Of a stretch of DNA of 64,000 nucleotides, positions 27,152 through 34,805 are shown piece after piece (the first letter of the stretch is position 1; every line of letters starts with the position of its first letter). The notes below the pieces were generated by a model, which was not told where the DNA came from, ran no database searches, and saw nothing but the letters and a program-made list of their open reading frames with translations. The stretch is taken from the NCBI GenBank assembly GCA_026004875.1, contig BPJZ01000010.1, positions 1-64,000 of the forward strand, given 5' to 3'. This DNA is from Candidatus Poribacteria bacterium (lineage in GTDB: Bacteria > Poribacteria > WGA-4E > GCA-2687025). Both the position numbers and the translations under genes were made by a program.

Positions 27152-28129
27152 TCACCTTCCGTTCTCCGGGGGCAACTCCCTCTGTAAGGAACCTTGAGCG
27201 AGCTGGGCACCGCGTCGAATCAACGTAATACTATACCCCGGAAACTGCGGCGGTGGATAGAGCTCCTCTTTGTCCTTCGAGGAGAGCAGGCCGACGCTCT
27301 GGACAAAACAGAACCGAACCCTCGGTTCCTTGGCAAACTGCCGATAGATCTCCTCGACGATCAGGCTGCTCAACTCTTGGCGGCGCTGGGGCGGGACCCG
27401 ATATCGCACTCGAGAGACGACCCCAGAGGGGATGAACTCATGGCGGACGTACGGGTCGGTTCCCGTCAGTTCGATCAACTCTTGGAGCACCGAACGAGCC
27501 GCCTCGACGAGCACCTGCTCCGCACGAAAGATGTCCGAATCATAAGTAACCCGGACGGCCACTTCGTCCAGGATATACGGATCATCAAAGGAGTAGTTGA
27601 CAATCGTCGAGGAGAACAGATACTGATTGGGGATTAGAACGGCACGGCCGGAGCGCTCCTCGCCGGAGACCGTCCCGCCGACCTGTTCGACAAAGGTATA
27701 AAAGACGCTGATATCCTTCACGTCTCCGGTGACTCCGTTGAAGACGATCCGATCGCCGATCCGATAGGGCCGGATGACGATCAGCATCAGCCAGCCGGCA
27801 AAGTTGAGGATGTACGGGCGGATCATCCACCCCAGCAAGGTCACCGCAAAGCCGATCGTCAGGCCAATCGCCGAGAGAGAGTCTCCCCAAGCTCCCAACA
27901 AAAAGAGCCCAACGACCAGAAAGTACCCGTAGCGGAAGAGCGAGTCGATCTGTAAGGCGCGAACCTGAGAAAGCCGACGCCGCTGAAAGTACCGGTACAT
28001 CCGCTTTCGGACGTACCGATAGAGGAAAACGGCCACAACGATCCCCAGCAGGAGGGCGATTAGATCGCCCAGGACAAAGGGAGTCGGAGGGCCAGAGGGC
28101 GTCGAAGTCGTTGGAGCAAAGGGGTTCAT
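27152..28129 (-). CDS. MscS family mechanosensitive channel (first of two)
   Basis: 325 residues, with transmembrane segments at VLGDLIALLLGIVVAVFLYRYV, FRYGYFLVVGLFLLGAW and LTIGFAVTLLGWMIRPYILNFAGWLMLIV. The last two form the pore-lining helix and the start of the beta domain, as in MscS. The beta-domain block is RPYRIGDRIVFNGVTGDVKDIS with PNQYLFSSTIVNYS. It probably opens on membrane tension to release solutes. It starts 5 bases after the stop of a close paralogue, a tandem duplication. The glycine/alanine-rich pore helix of E. coli MscS is not well conserved. Confidence 0.85.
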   Translation of the reverse strand: MNPFAPTTSTPSGPPTPFVLGDLIALLLGIVVAVFLYRYVRKRMYRYFQRRRLSQVRALQIDSLFRYGYFLVVGLFLLGAWGDSLSAIGLTIGFAVTLLGWMIRPYILNFAGWLMLIVIRPYRIGDRIVFNGVTGDVKDISVFYTFVEQVGGTVSGEERSGRAVLIPNQYLFSSTIVNYSFDDPYILDEVAVRVTYDSDIFRAEQVLVEAARSVLQELIELTGTDPYVRHEFIPSGVVSRVRYRVPPQRRQELSSLIVEEIYRQFAKEPRVRFCFVQSVGLLSSKDKEELYPPPQFPGYSITLIRRGAQLAQGSLQRELPPENGR

Positions 28130-28133
28130 CTAC

Positions 28134-29027
28134 CTATCCCCCCAGGCCCAGCCTCCGCAGATACTCGTCAGCATCCTTCCAGCGGTAGAGGACCTCTGAG
28201 TGGGCATAGGCGAACTCGACCCGATCGTCCTTGGAGAAGGCGTGAAAGATGTGCTTGACGATCTCGCTGGAGTTCTTCTGCCGGTCCGCTGGCCGAGTTT
28301 TGTACCGGAGCCGCATCAATACCCCTGCGTCGAACAGCTCGGCTCGGATGAACGGCTCCTCGCCGGTCGCCTCGATGGTTTCTTTCATCACCGTTCGGGC
28401 AGCCTCTAAGAGGATCTGCTCGGCGACGTCCCAGTCCGAATCGAAGGTGATCCGCACCGGCACTTCGTCCAGGATGTAATCCACGTCGTAGGTGTAGTTT
28501 GTGATCGTCTGTCCAAAAAGGATCGCAGTGGGGATCAGAATACCTCGACCGGAGCGCTCTTCGCCGGCCACCGTTCCGCCCACTTGGTTCAGGACCACAT
28601 GGGTCAGGTTGATGTCCATCACATCGCCGGTAATTCCGGCGATGATCACTCGATCGCCGATCTTAAAGGGGCGCTTGAGGATTAGCATGATCCAGGCGGC
28701 GATTCCGGTGATCGGTGCCTGGAGCGACCAGCCGAGGACCATCCCTAAAAAGCCCGCCGAGATGCCCAACGTCTTCAAGGAGCCGCTCAGACTGATGATC
28801 GCCATGATCGCGATGATCGCCGTCCACGCGTAGTTCCAGGTGGCCATGAACTGATCGGCGTTCTCCTTTTTGAACGCGTGGCGATAGACTATCCGGCGGA
28901 TAAAGCGGGTCAAAATCCCTCGGACGATCAATAGCGAAACGATCGTCACGACGGCTAAAACGATCCCGGAGAGCTTCTTAGCCTCCAACCAGGCGAGCAC
29001 CGCGCCTAGCCAGTCCAACCCCCACAT
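28134..29027 (-). CDS. MscS family mechanosensitive channel (second of two)
   Basis: 297 residues. Membrane segments are IVLAVVTIVSLLIVRGILT, YAWTAIIAIMAIISLSGSL and ISAGFLGMVLGWSLQAPITGIAAWIMLIL. The beta-domain block RPFKIGDRVIIAGITGDVMDIN and IPTAILFGQTITNYTY matches the neighbour closely. Both paralogues share NQVGGTVxGEERSGRxxLIP, an insertion-like segment in the beta domain. ATG 29027 is favoured as the start; a TTG at 29033 has slightly better spacing to AGGAG. The pair is one operon and may form mixed or alternative channels. Confidence 0.85.
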   Translation of the reverse strand: MWGLDWLGAVLAWLEAKKLSGIVLAVVTIVSLLIVRGILTRFIRRIVYRHAFKKENADQFMATWNYAWTAIIAIMAIISLSGSLKTLGISAGFLGMVLGWSLQAPITGIAAWIMLILKRPFKIGDRVIIAGITGDVMDINLTHVVLNQVGGTVAGEERSGRGILIPTAILFGQTITNYTYDVDYILDEVPVRITFDSDWDVAEQILLEAARTVMKETIEATGEEPFIRAELFDAGVLMRLRYKTRPADRQKNSSEIVKHIFHAFSKDDRVEFAYAHSEVLYRWKDADEYLRRLGLGG

Positions 29028-29182
29028 AAACAAGAATTCTCCTGAAAGTTCCAGCTATCGATACGCGAGAGCGCCCAACATTTTAGCACACCGCTCTTCT
29101 CCAGATGAACCTATCCAGATGAACCTAAAGAACAGCACGCCTTGGCTTGGCCAGCGACGCTGCGAGCCACCGGCTCCTTCGC

Positions 29183-29188
29183 TATAAT
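29183..29188 (+). promoter_or_regulatory. Probable -10 element, TATAAT
   Basis: A perfect TATAAT stands 39 bases before the start of the TIM-barrel gene, in otherwise G+C-rich sequence. The -35 region 17 bases upstream (near 29160) is not close to consensus. Confidence 0.5.
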
Positions 29189-29226
29189 CCAAGGGCCAAG
29201 GAGTTCAAAGGGAAGGAGCGTTCGCC

Positions 29227-30027
29227 ATGGCCTACCTTGCCATCGTTACCGACGAGATCAGCGGGGACCCGGAGACCGCCGTTGAGTTAGGGATCGAATG
29301 GGGGATCACGCACTTTGAAGTGCGCTCGGTTGCTTCAGGGCGGGTGCCAAAGGTCTCCGACCGAGATTGGGGGCGCCTGGTTCGACTGGGCCGTCGGCAG
29401 GAAATCCAGTGGACGGCGATCTCGCCGGGGTTTTTCAAGGTTCCCTTGGGCGATCCAAGCGTCCAAGAGGTTCTCAAGCGCGATCTGGATCGTGCGATCC
29501 AGCTAGCGCAGGAGATGGGCATTCCTAAGATGATCTTCTTTGCGTTTCGAAAGGACGATCGCCCTCGGAAGGAGGCGGTTCGGGAGGCGTCGGCAATCCT
29601 GGCTGAATGCGCCGACCGTTGCGCTGAAGCGGGACTGCTCTTCGTTTTGGAGAACGAGCACGTCTGCTGGGGCGACACAGGTCGACACGCCTTAGAGATT
29701 CTGGAAGCCATAGGACGCTCCCAGGCACGGTTGAACTGGGACCCCTGTAACTGCGTCTGGGCGGGCGGAGACCCTCACGAGGAGTTCGAGGCCGTTCGCC
29801 CTCGGATGGCACACCTGCACATCAAGGACACGGCTCTGGACCGATGGGGCGAATTTCGCGGTGCCCCGATTGGAATGGGGGTCGTCGGCTGGCCGGAGCT
29901 GCTCCCCCGACTGCTTAGGAGCGGATGGAACGGCCCCTATACCGTCGAGACCCATTACGGTCCCAAGGTGGCCGCCTCGCGGGAGTGCACCGAGCGGCTT
30001 CGGCGGCTGTTGGTCGCTTCGCTCTAG
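29227..30027 (+). CDS. Sugar phosphate isomerase/epimerase-like TIM barrel
   Basis: 266-residue barrel of the same broad family as the gene at 22.5 kb. It opens LAIVTDEISGDPETAVELGIEWGITHFEVRSV. Metal-site blocks are VLENEHVCWGDTG (Glu), LNWDPCNCVWAGG (Asp), MAHLHIKDTAL (His-x-His-x-Lys-Asp) and YTVETHYGP (Glu). Those four ligands are intact, so an active isomerase/epimerase is likely. The start is ATG 29227 behind GGAAGGAGCG. It ends 4 bases into the convergent rsgA gene. Confidence 0.85.
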   Translation: MAYLAIVTDEISGDPETAVELGIEWGITHFEVRSVASGRVPKVSDRDWGRLVRLGRRQEIQWTAISPGFFKVPLGDPSVQEVLKRDLDRAIQLAQEMGIPKMIFFAFRKDDRPRKEAVREASAILAECADRCAEAGLLFVLENEHVCWGDTGRHALEILEAIGRSQARLNWDPCNCVWAGGDPHEEFEAVRPRMAHLHIKDTALDRWGEFRGAPIGMGVVGWPELLPRLLRSGWNGPYTVETHYGPKVAASRECTERLRRLLVASL

Positions 30028-31049
30028 TCCACAGCCGGGCCCCGATGGACGCGCCGGGGACGTCGTCGTTCGTGTTCCTCCACCGGCGACCCCTGGACGA
30101 GCCGCCGATAACTTTCGTACCGTTCCGGACTGATCTCTCCTCGTTCGACGGCCTCGCGGACGGCGCAACCGGGCTCTTCAAAGTGCCAACAGTCGGAGAA
30201 GCGACACTGTCCCAGGTAAGGTCGCATCTCGACGAAGTAGTAGTCCAGCTCCTCCGTTGGGACACCCCAGAGTCCGACCTCTCGGATACCGGGCGTGTCC
30301 ACCACTTTGGCGCCAAAGTCAAGCGTGTAAAGCGCGGCGGTGGTGGTCGTGTGACGCCCTTTGCCGGAGTGTTCGCTGACCTCGCCGACGCGGAGGTCCA
30401 ACCCCGGCTGGAGGGCGTTCAGAAGGGAGGACTTTCCGGTCCCGGAGCGGCCCACCAGGACGGTGGTCTTGCCGGCGAGCAGCTCCCGAACGGCGTCCAG
30501 GTTCTCGCCGGTTGTAGCCGAGATCAACAGCCAGGGGATCCTCAGAGGACCGTAGATGCGATTCATCGCTTCCTTGAGGCGGGTACGCTCCCGCGCGTTC
30601 AACAGATCCGCCTTGTTGAGGACCAGGGCCGCTTCCAGCTCGGAGTAGGTGGCCAGCACCAACAACCGATCGAGGAACCGAAGGTTCAAGGGGGGCTCCT
30701 TGACGGAGGCCAAGATGACCACCTGATCCACGTTTGCGGCGATCACCTGTTCCACATCCGGCGCGTCCGGATGGGGCTTGGCGGTCAGCCGAGAGAATTT
30801 CGAACGTCGGGGGAGCACCTCCTCGATGACTCCCTCTTCACCGTAAAGGGAGATCTCCACAAGGTCCCCGACGGCAACCGGATTGGTGAAGCGCTGAACT
30901 TTGGTTCCGTCGTCGGCCTCTTCGTACAGTTCCTCTTTGAGGCGACCGCGCAGCCGACAGACCACCTCTCCGTAAGGGGTTTGGACGAAATAGATTGTTG
31001 GACCGGTCCGAACGACCGTGCCTTGAGCTCGCAGCGGTTCGTCGCTCAC
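30024..31049 (-). CDS. rsgA: Small ribosomal subunit biogenesis GTPase RsgA
   Basis: Circularly permuted GTPase that checks late assembly of the 30S subunit. The order is an N-terminal OB-fold (GTVVRTGPTIYFVQTPYGEVVCRLRG), G4 (ALVLNKADLL), G1/P-loop (VLVGRSGTGKSSLLNAL), G2 region (GRHTTTTAALY) and G3 (VVDTPGIREVGLWG). It ends with a zinc-binding C-terminal domain (CRFSDCWHFEEPGC). The length is 341 residues. The stop overlaps the convergent TIM-barrel gene by a few bases. The monohaem porin gene lies upstream in the same direction with a 12-base gap. Confidence 0.95.
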   Translation of the reverse strand: MSDEPLRAQGTVVRTGPTIYFVQTPYGEVVCRLRGRLKEELYEEADDGTKVQRFTNPVAVGDLVEISLYGEEGVIEEVLPRRSKFSRLTAKPHPDAPDVEQVIAANVDQVVILASVKEPPLNLRFLDRLLVLATYSELEAALVLNKADLLNARERTRLKEAMNRIYGPLRIPWLLISATTGENLDAVRELLAGKTTVLVGRSGTGKSSLLNALQPGLDLRVGEVSEHSGKGRHTTTTAALYTLDFGAKVVDTPGIREVGLWGVPTEELDYYFVEMRPYLGQCRFSDCWHFEEPGCAVREAVERGEISPERYESYRRLVQGSPVEEHERRRPRRVHRGPAVD

Positions 31050-31061
31050 AACTCCTCCGCG

Positions 31062-32255
31062 TCAGAGCCACCCGTGTAGCTGAAGCAATGCCTCCAGAAG
31101 TCGCACCTGATCGGTCCCCTGATCTGTATAGCGCAGTGTTGGCTTGATCTCCAAATAGGGCACCGGGTACCACTCGGCGCCCAGGGAGCCGCGCCAGAAG
31201 CGCTGGCCGTCGGCGTCGAGGTCCGGGTCGAAATGTTCCAGCCGGGCCAAGAGGTACACCCCTTGCGCTGCTCGGACGGCTCCCTCGACAAAGATGGCTA
31301 GGGAGTGAGCCCCCCTCGTCGGCGAGCCGGTCTGGGCGGCTCCGTTGGCCGGAAGATAATCCTGTGCCCAATCGGCTTCGGCGGTCAACGTCCAGCTCTT
31401 ACCGCCGATGCCTAAAAACCCACCGGCTAGGAGCAGCCGGCCAAGCGCCTCCTGGGTCGGGTTTTGGCTCGAATAGACGTTTCCTCCCAGCAGCAGATGC
31501 GTGGAGCGGGAAAGCCGAACGAAGCGCTCCACCCGTCCCAAAAGGGCCAACTCCCGATCGTCGTTGAGCGGAGAGAACGCCTCTCCGTTAAAGGCGCCCA
31601 GCGTCCACTGAAGCCCCAGCAGCCGGAAGCCCGTCTCCAGGCCGGAGTCGGAGTAGTTCGGCCCCCAAAACAGCCCGTCGGTCAGCCCTTGCCGTCGGGA
31701 GCGGGGGTTTCCGCCTCGGATGAAGGCGGTGTGATCGTCAATCCGGAGGCCGTAGTTGGGGAGGAAGCGCCCTACTTTCAGGTAGCCGGCCTCCCCCTTG
31801 GGGTCCCACATTCCAAAGACTTCGGCCGTTTGGTTCAGCAGATCCGTTTCCAAGTAGATCGTCAGCTGGTCTTGGAGGTCCCAAGCCAGGTAGAGATCGG
31901 TCTGCATGGTAAAAAGGCCGATCGTCGTTTCCGTTCCCGTCGTCTGAGCGTTGGGATCCGCGCTGGCAACACCGGCACGGTCGTCCAGATAGAAGTAGGG
32001 TTGAACGCGCAGATCGCCGCCGATCCGGAGCCGTTCTCCGATCACCGTCTTTAAGGCCTCGCGTCGGGACTGAGCAAGCTCCCGCGTGCCGAAGACCTCC
32101 ACGCCGTAGCGATTTCGCAGTCCTTGGCCGCTGGGGTTGAGGTGGCAGGTGGTACACCCCTCCCCGACCATCACGCTAAAGCGAGGAAGGGCCACCGCTG
32201 GGCTCAGGAGTAGTCCGCCGAGCAGACAACCGATTAAGAGAGCATCTCTCCGCAT
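31062..32255 (-). CDS. Outer-membrane porin with N-terminal monohaem c motif
   Basis: A signal peptide (LLIGCLLGGLLLSPAVA) is followed at once by FSVMVGEGCTTCHLNPSGQGLRNRYG, holding one CxxCH haem c site. The rest of the 397 residues is a series of alternating amphipathic strands with aromatic girdles (TDLYLAWDLQDQLTIYLETDLLN, GYLKVGRFLPNYGLRID, FLGIGGKSWTLTAEADWAQ), ending LLEALLQLHGWL. This is an outer-membrane beta-barrel with a single haem at its periplasmic side, the layout known from Cyc2-type cytochrome-porins. An electron path across the outer membrane is possible but unproved. It also argues for a diderm host. Confidence 0.7.
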   Translation of the reverse strand: MRRDALLIGCLLGGLLLSPAVALPRFSVMVGEGCTTCHLNPSGQGLRNRYGVEVFGTRELAQSRREALKTVIGERLRIGGDLRVQPYFYLDDRAGVASADPNAQTTGTETTIGLFTMQTDLYLAWDLQDQLTIYLETDLLNQTAEVFGMWDPKGEAGYLKVGRFLPNYGLRIDDHTAFIRGGNPRSRRQGLTDGLFWGPNYSDSGLETGFRLLGLQWTLGAFNGEAFSPLNDDRELALLGRVERFVRLSRSTHLLLGGNVYSSQNPTQEALGRLLLAGGFLGIGGKSWTLTAEADWAQDYLPANGAAQTGSPTRGAHSLAIFVEGAVRAAQGVYLLARLEHFDPDLDADGQRFWRGSLGAEWYPVPYLEIKPTLRYTDQGTDQVRLLEALLQLHGWL

Positions 32256-32404
32256 CGTCCTCCTCCATAGGTTGAGGCGATCTCAGCATACTCCAAGAGG
32301 CCCAGACGACAAAAGGGGCGCCTTCGTTTTCAGGGTTGTGGTAAGATGTACCAAAAGTGTCGAGGCTGTGCCTCTCAGGAGGGTAGGCATCCACGGGGTT
32401 AAGG

Positions 32405-32674
32405 ATGAAACCGATGGAAAACGCCGAGATTGTCGCAGACCAGGAGCTGGACGTTCGCGGGTTGCAATGCCCGATGCCGATGGTTCGGGCCAGTCAAACC
32501 GTTCGGGGGATGGAATCGGGTCAGGTGCTTCGGGTGTTAGCCACCGATCGGGGTTCGGTGCCCGACTTTCAGGCCTGGGCCAAGCGGGACCGAACCATTG
32601 AGCTGCTCAAACAGGAGGAACAGAAACAGCCGGACGGGACGGTTGTCTACGTCCATTACGTTCGGCGGCGGTAA
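32405..32674 (+). CDS. TusA/SirA family sulfur carrier protein
   Basis: 89 residues, with the family signature LDVRGLQCPMPMVRASQTV. The Cys in CPMP carries persulfide sulfur. A typical two-layer TusA fold follows (GQVLRVLATDRGSVPDFQAWAKR). TusA proteins pass sulfur to partners in tRNA thiolation or in dissimilatory sulfur metabolism. The adjacent DsrE-like gene 28 bases downstream points to the second kind, a TusA-DsrE relay. The start is ATG 32405 (an ATG at 32414 is also possible). Confidence 0.9.
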   Translation: MKPMENAEIVADQELDVRGLQCPMPMVRASQTVRGMESGQVLRVLATDRGSVPDFQAWAKRDRTIELLKQEEQKQPDGTVVYVHYVRRR

Positions 32675-32702
32675 GGCGAAGGAGTTCAGGGAGGGGAGTG
32701 CG

Positions 32703-33281
32703 ATGGCGACCGGAACGGTATCTGAGGAGCGCTTTCGGCAGCTTGAGGAGCGCTTGGCCAAGCTCGAGCAGGAGTATGACCGTCGGATTCAGGAGCTGGA
32801 GTCCCAGATCCCGGCCAATCGGGTGACGATCGTCGTCTTCAGCGGCGATCTAGACCGAGCGATGGCGGCCTTCATCATCGCCACTGGGGCCTTGGCGATG
32901 GGGTACGAGTGTTCAATGTACTTCACCTTCTGGGGGCTGAGCGTCATCAAAAAGCAGGCGAAGAAGGCGGGGAAGTCGTTCGCGGAGCGAATGTTCTCGA
33001 TGATGCTTCCGGAGAACGCTGGGGAGTTGGGTCTTTCGAAGATGAACTTCTTTGGCGTTGGCGCCAAGATGATGCGCAGCATCATGAAGCAGAAGAACGT
33101 CTCGACGCTGGAGGAATTGATGGAGACCGCCCAGGCGATGGGCGCTCGGATCATCTCCTGCACGATGGCGATGGACATCATGGGGGTTCAGGACGAAGAG
33201 ATTCGGGAAGGGTGCGACTTTGGGGGGGTCGGCACCTTTTTGGGCGATGCGTTCGATTCGCGGGTAACCCTGTTCATCTAA
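32703..33281 (+). CDS. DsrE/DsrF-like (DsrE2 type) sulfur-transfer protein
   Basis: 192 residues. An N-terminal coiled coil (EERFRQLEERLAKLEQEYDRRIQELE) precedes a DsrE fold (VTIVVFSGDLDRAMAAFIIATGALAMGYECSMYFTFWGL). The candidate active Cys is in GARIISCTMAMDIMGV. A hydrophobic middle segment and the helix KKAGKSFAERMFSMMLP fit the DsrE2 subgroup found beside tusA in sulfur-oxidising organisms. ATG 32703 is behind GAGGGGAG. The product presumably takes sulfur from, or gives it to, the TusA partner. Confidence 0.85.
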   Translation: MATGTVSEERFRQLEERLAKLEQEYDRRIQELESQIPANRVTIVVFSGDLDRAMAAFIIATGALAMGYECSMYFTFWGLSVIKKQAKKAGKSFAERMFSMMLPENAGELGLSKMNFFGVGAKMMRSIMKQKNVSTLEELMETAQAMGARIISCTMAMDIMGVQDEEIREGCDFGGVGTFLGDAFDSRVTLFI

Positions 33282-33329
33282 GCACTGCCCTAAAAGCACC
33301 AAAACCAACATGTTGAACGTTTTGAAGGA

Positions 33330-34149
33330 GTGGCGTTGCTTCCGGTCGTGTTGACGATTGCCGGTTCGGACTCCGGCGGCGGGGCAGGGATCCAAGCGGA
33401 CATCAAGGCGATCAGCGCCAACGGCGGCTTTGCCGCTTCGGTGATCACGGCGATCACGGCCCAGAACACTCGGGCGGTTTTGGCTGCCGAGCCGGTTTCG
33501 CTGGAGCTGATCGGAGCTCAGCTTGAGGCCGTCTTTGAGGACCTGCCGATCGCCGCGGTCAAGACGGGAATGCTCGCGACGGCTCCCATTGTCGCGCTGG
33601 TCTCTCAGCGGCTTCAGGAGTATCGCGCGCCCCACCTGGTCGTGGACCCGGTGATGATCTCCAAGAGCGGTTATCGGCTTCTGGACGAGGCGGCAATCGC
33701 AACCGTTCGGGAGCGGCTGATCCCCCTTGCGACGTTGATCACCCCCAACGCTCACGAGGCGACCCACCTGACCGGCAGGCCCGTCCGGACGCGTCAGGAG
33801 GCCCGCGAGGCCGCCCAGCAGCTTCTTGAGCTGGGGGTGCCAGGCGGCGCTGGTCAAGGGGGGGCATTTGGAAGATAGTCCTGAGGAGTCGGTAGACGTG
33901 CTCTGGGACGGGAAGGAATGGGTCGAGTTTTCCGCTCCGCGCCTTGCTACCCGGCATACCCACGGAACCGGCTGCACCTACTCCGCCGCCATTGCAACGC
34001 TCCTAGCGCGGGGAAAGCCGCTTCGAGAGGCGATTCAGGAGGCCAAGGAGTATCTAACCGGCGCCATTCGTCATGCGCCGGGGATCGGCTCCGGGCACGG
34101 CCCGTTGCATCACTTCTGGCGCTTTGATCGAGAGGTTTGGGGGCCGTGA
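33330..34149 (+). CDS. thiD: Phosphomethylpyrimidine kinase ThiD, frame-broken
   Basis: Phosphorylates hydroxymethylpyrimidine and its phosphate for thiamine synthesis; ribokinase-like fold. N-terminal [21 protein letters not shown] binds the pyrimidine; later come [27 protein letters not shown] and the anion-hole block [14 protein letters not shown] with the catalytic Cys. The frame breaks at the G-run 33833-33837; one G fewer restores [17 protein letters not shown]. The starts GTG 33330 and TTG 33336 both fit; TTG has the better spacing to GAAGGAG. The stop overlaps the start of thiE, making a thiDE pair. No TPP riboswitch fits in the 48-base gap upstream. Confidence 0.9.
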
Positions 34150-34805
34150 AGCCGCCGGTTCCTCGATTTCTCGTCATTACCGACACGGTTCTTCAAACTC
34201 GGTACACTCACGCAGAGCTGGCCCGTCAAGCTATCGAAGGGGGTGCGGACGGGATTCAGTTTCGCCAGAAGGAGGGAAGCGGTCGGGAGCTTTATCGAGC
34301 CGCTTTGGAGACACACCGAGTTTGCCAGGAAGAGGAGGTCCCGCTGATCGTTAACGATCGGCTGGACATCGCGATGGCCGTGGACGCCGAAGGGGTACAC
34401 CTCGGCCAGGAGGACCTTCCCGCCGAAGTGGCCCGGCGGCTCTGGGGTTTGGAGCGCCTGATCGGCGTTTCGGCGCATACGGTTCCGCAGGGGCAGTCGG
34501 CGCTTCATGCGGGAGCCGACTACATCGGGTTTGGCCCGGTCTACGCGACCGGCTCCAAGCCGGACGCTCGCCCGCCGACCGGCGTCGAGGCGCTCCGTCG
34601 GTTCTGCCAGCGGGTCCCGCTGCCGGTGTTGGCGATCGGAGGGGTCCGGGCGGAGCACGTTTCGGAGCTGCTGGACGCGGGCGCTTACGGCGTGGCGGTG
34701 ATTTCTGCGGTCTGCTGCGCGGAGGACGTGGTTGCGGCGGCCCGACAGTTTGTGGAAGCCTTTCGGGCATGTGGCGTTCTGCTTGGCTCCCCCCGAAGCG
34801 GTTGA
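34146..34805 (+). CDS. thiE: Thiamine-phosphate synthase ThiE
   Basis: Joins hydroxymethylpyrimidine diphosphate and thiazole phosphate to thiamine phosphate; a TIM barrel. Motifs are FLVITDT, IQFRQKEGSGRELY, LIVNDRLDIAMAVDAEGVHLGQEDLP, IGVSAHT, DYIGFGPVYATGSKPDA, VLAIGGV and GVAVISAVC. It is 219 residues from GTG 34146, which shares GTGA with the thiD stop; a TTG at 34137 is an alternative. The 3' end overlaps the next gene by 37 bases. Confidence 0.95.
   Translation: MKPPVPRFLVITDTVLQTRYTHAELARQAIEGGADGIQFRQKEGSGRELYRAALETHRVCQEEEVPLIVNDRLDIAMAVDAEGVHLGQEDLPAEVARRLWGLERLIGVSAHTVPQGQSALHAGADYIGFGPVYATGSKPDARPPTGVEALRRFCQRVPLPVLAIGGVRAEHVSELLDAGAYGVAVISAVCCAEDVVAAARQFVEAFRACGVLLGSPRSG

Noticed and set aside
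33281-33330. TPP riboswitch before thiD
   Set aside because: The gap is only about 50 bases and shows none of the conserved thi-box pattern.
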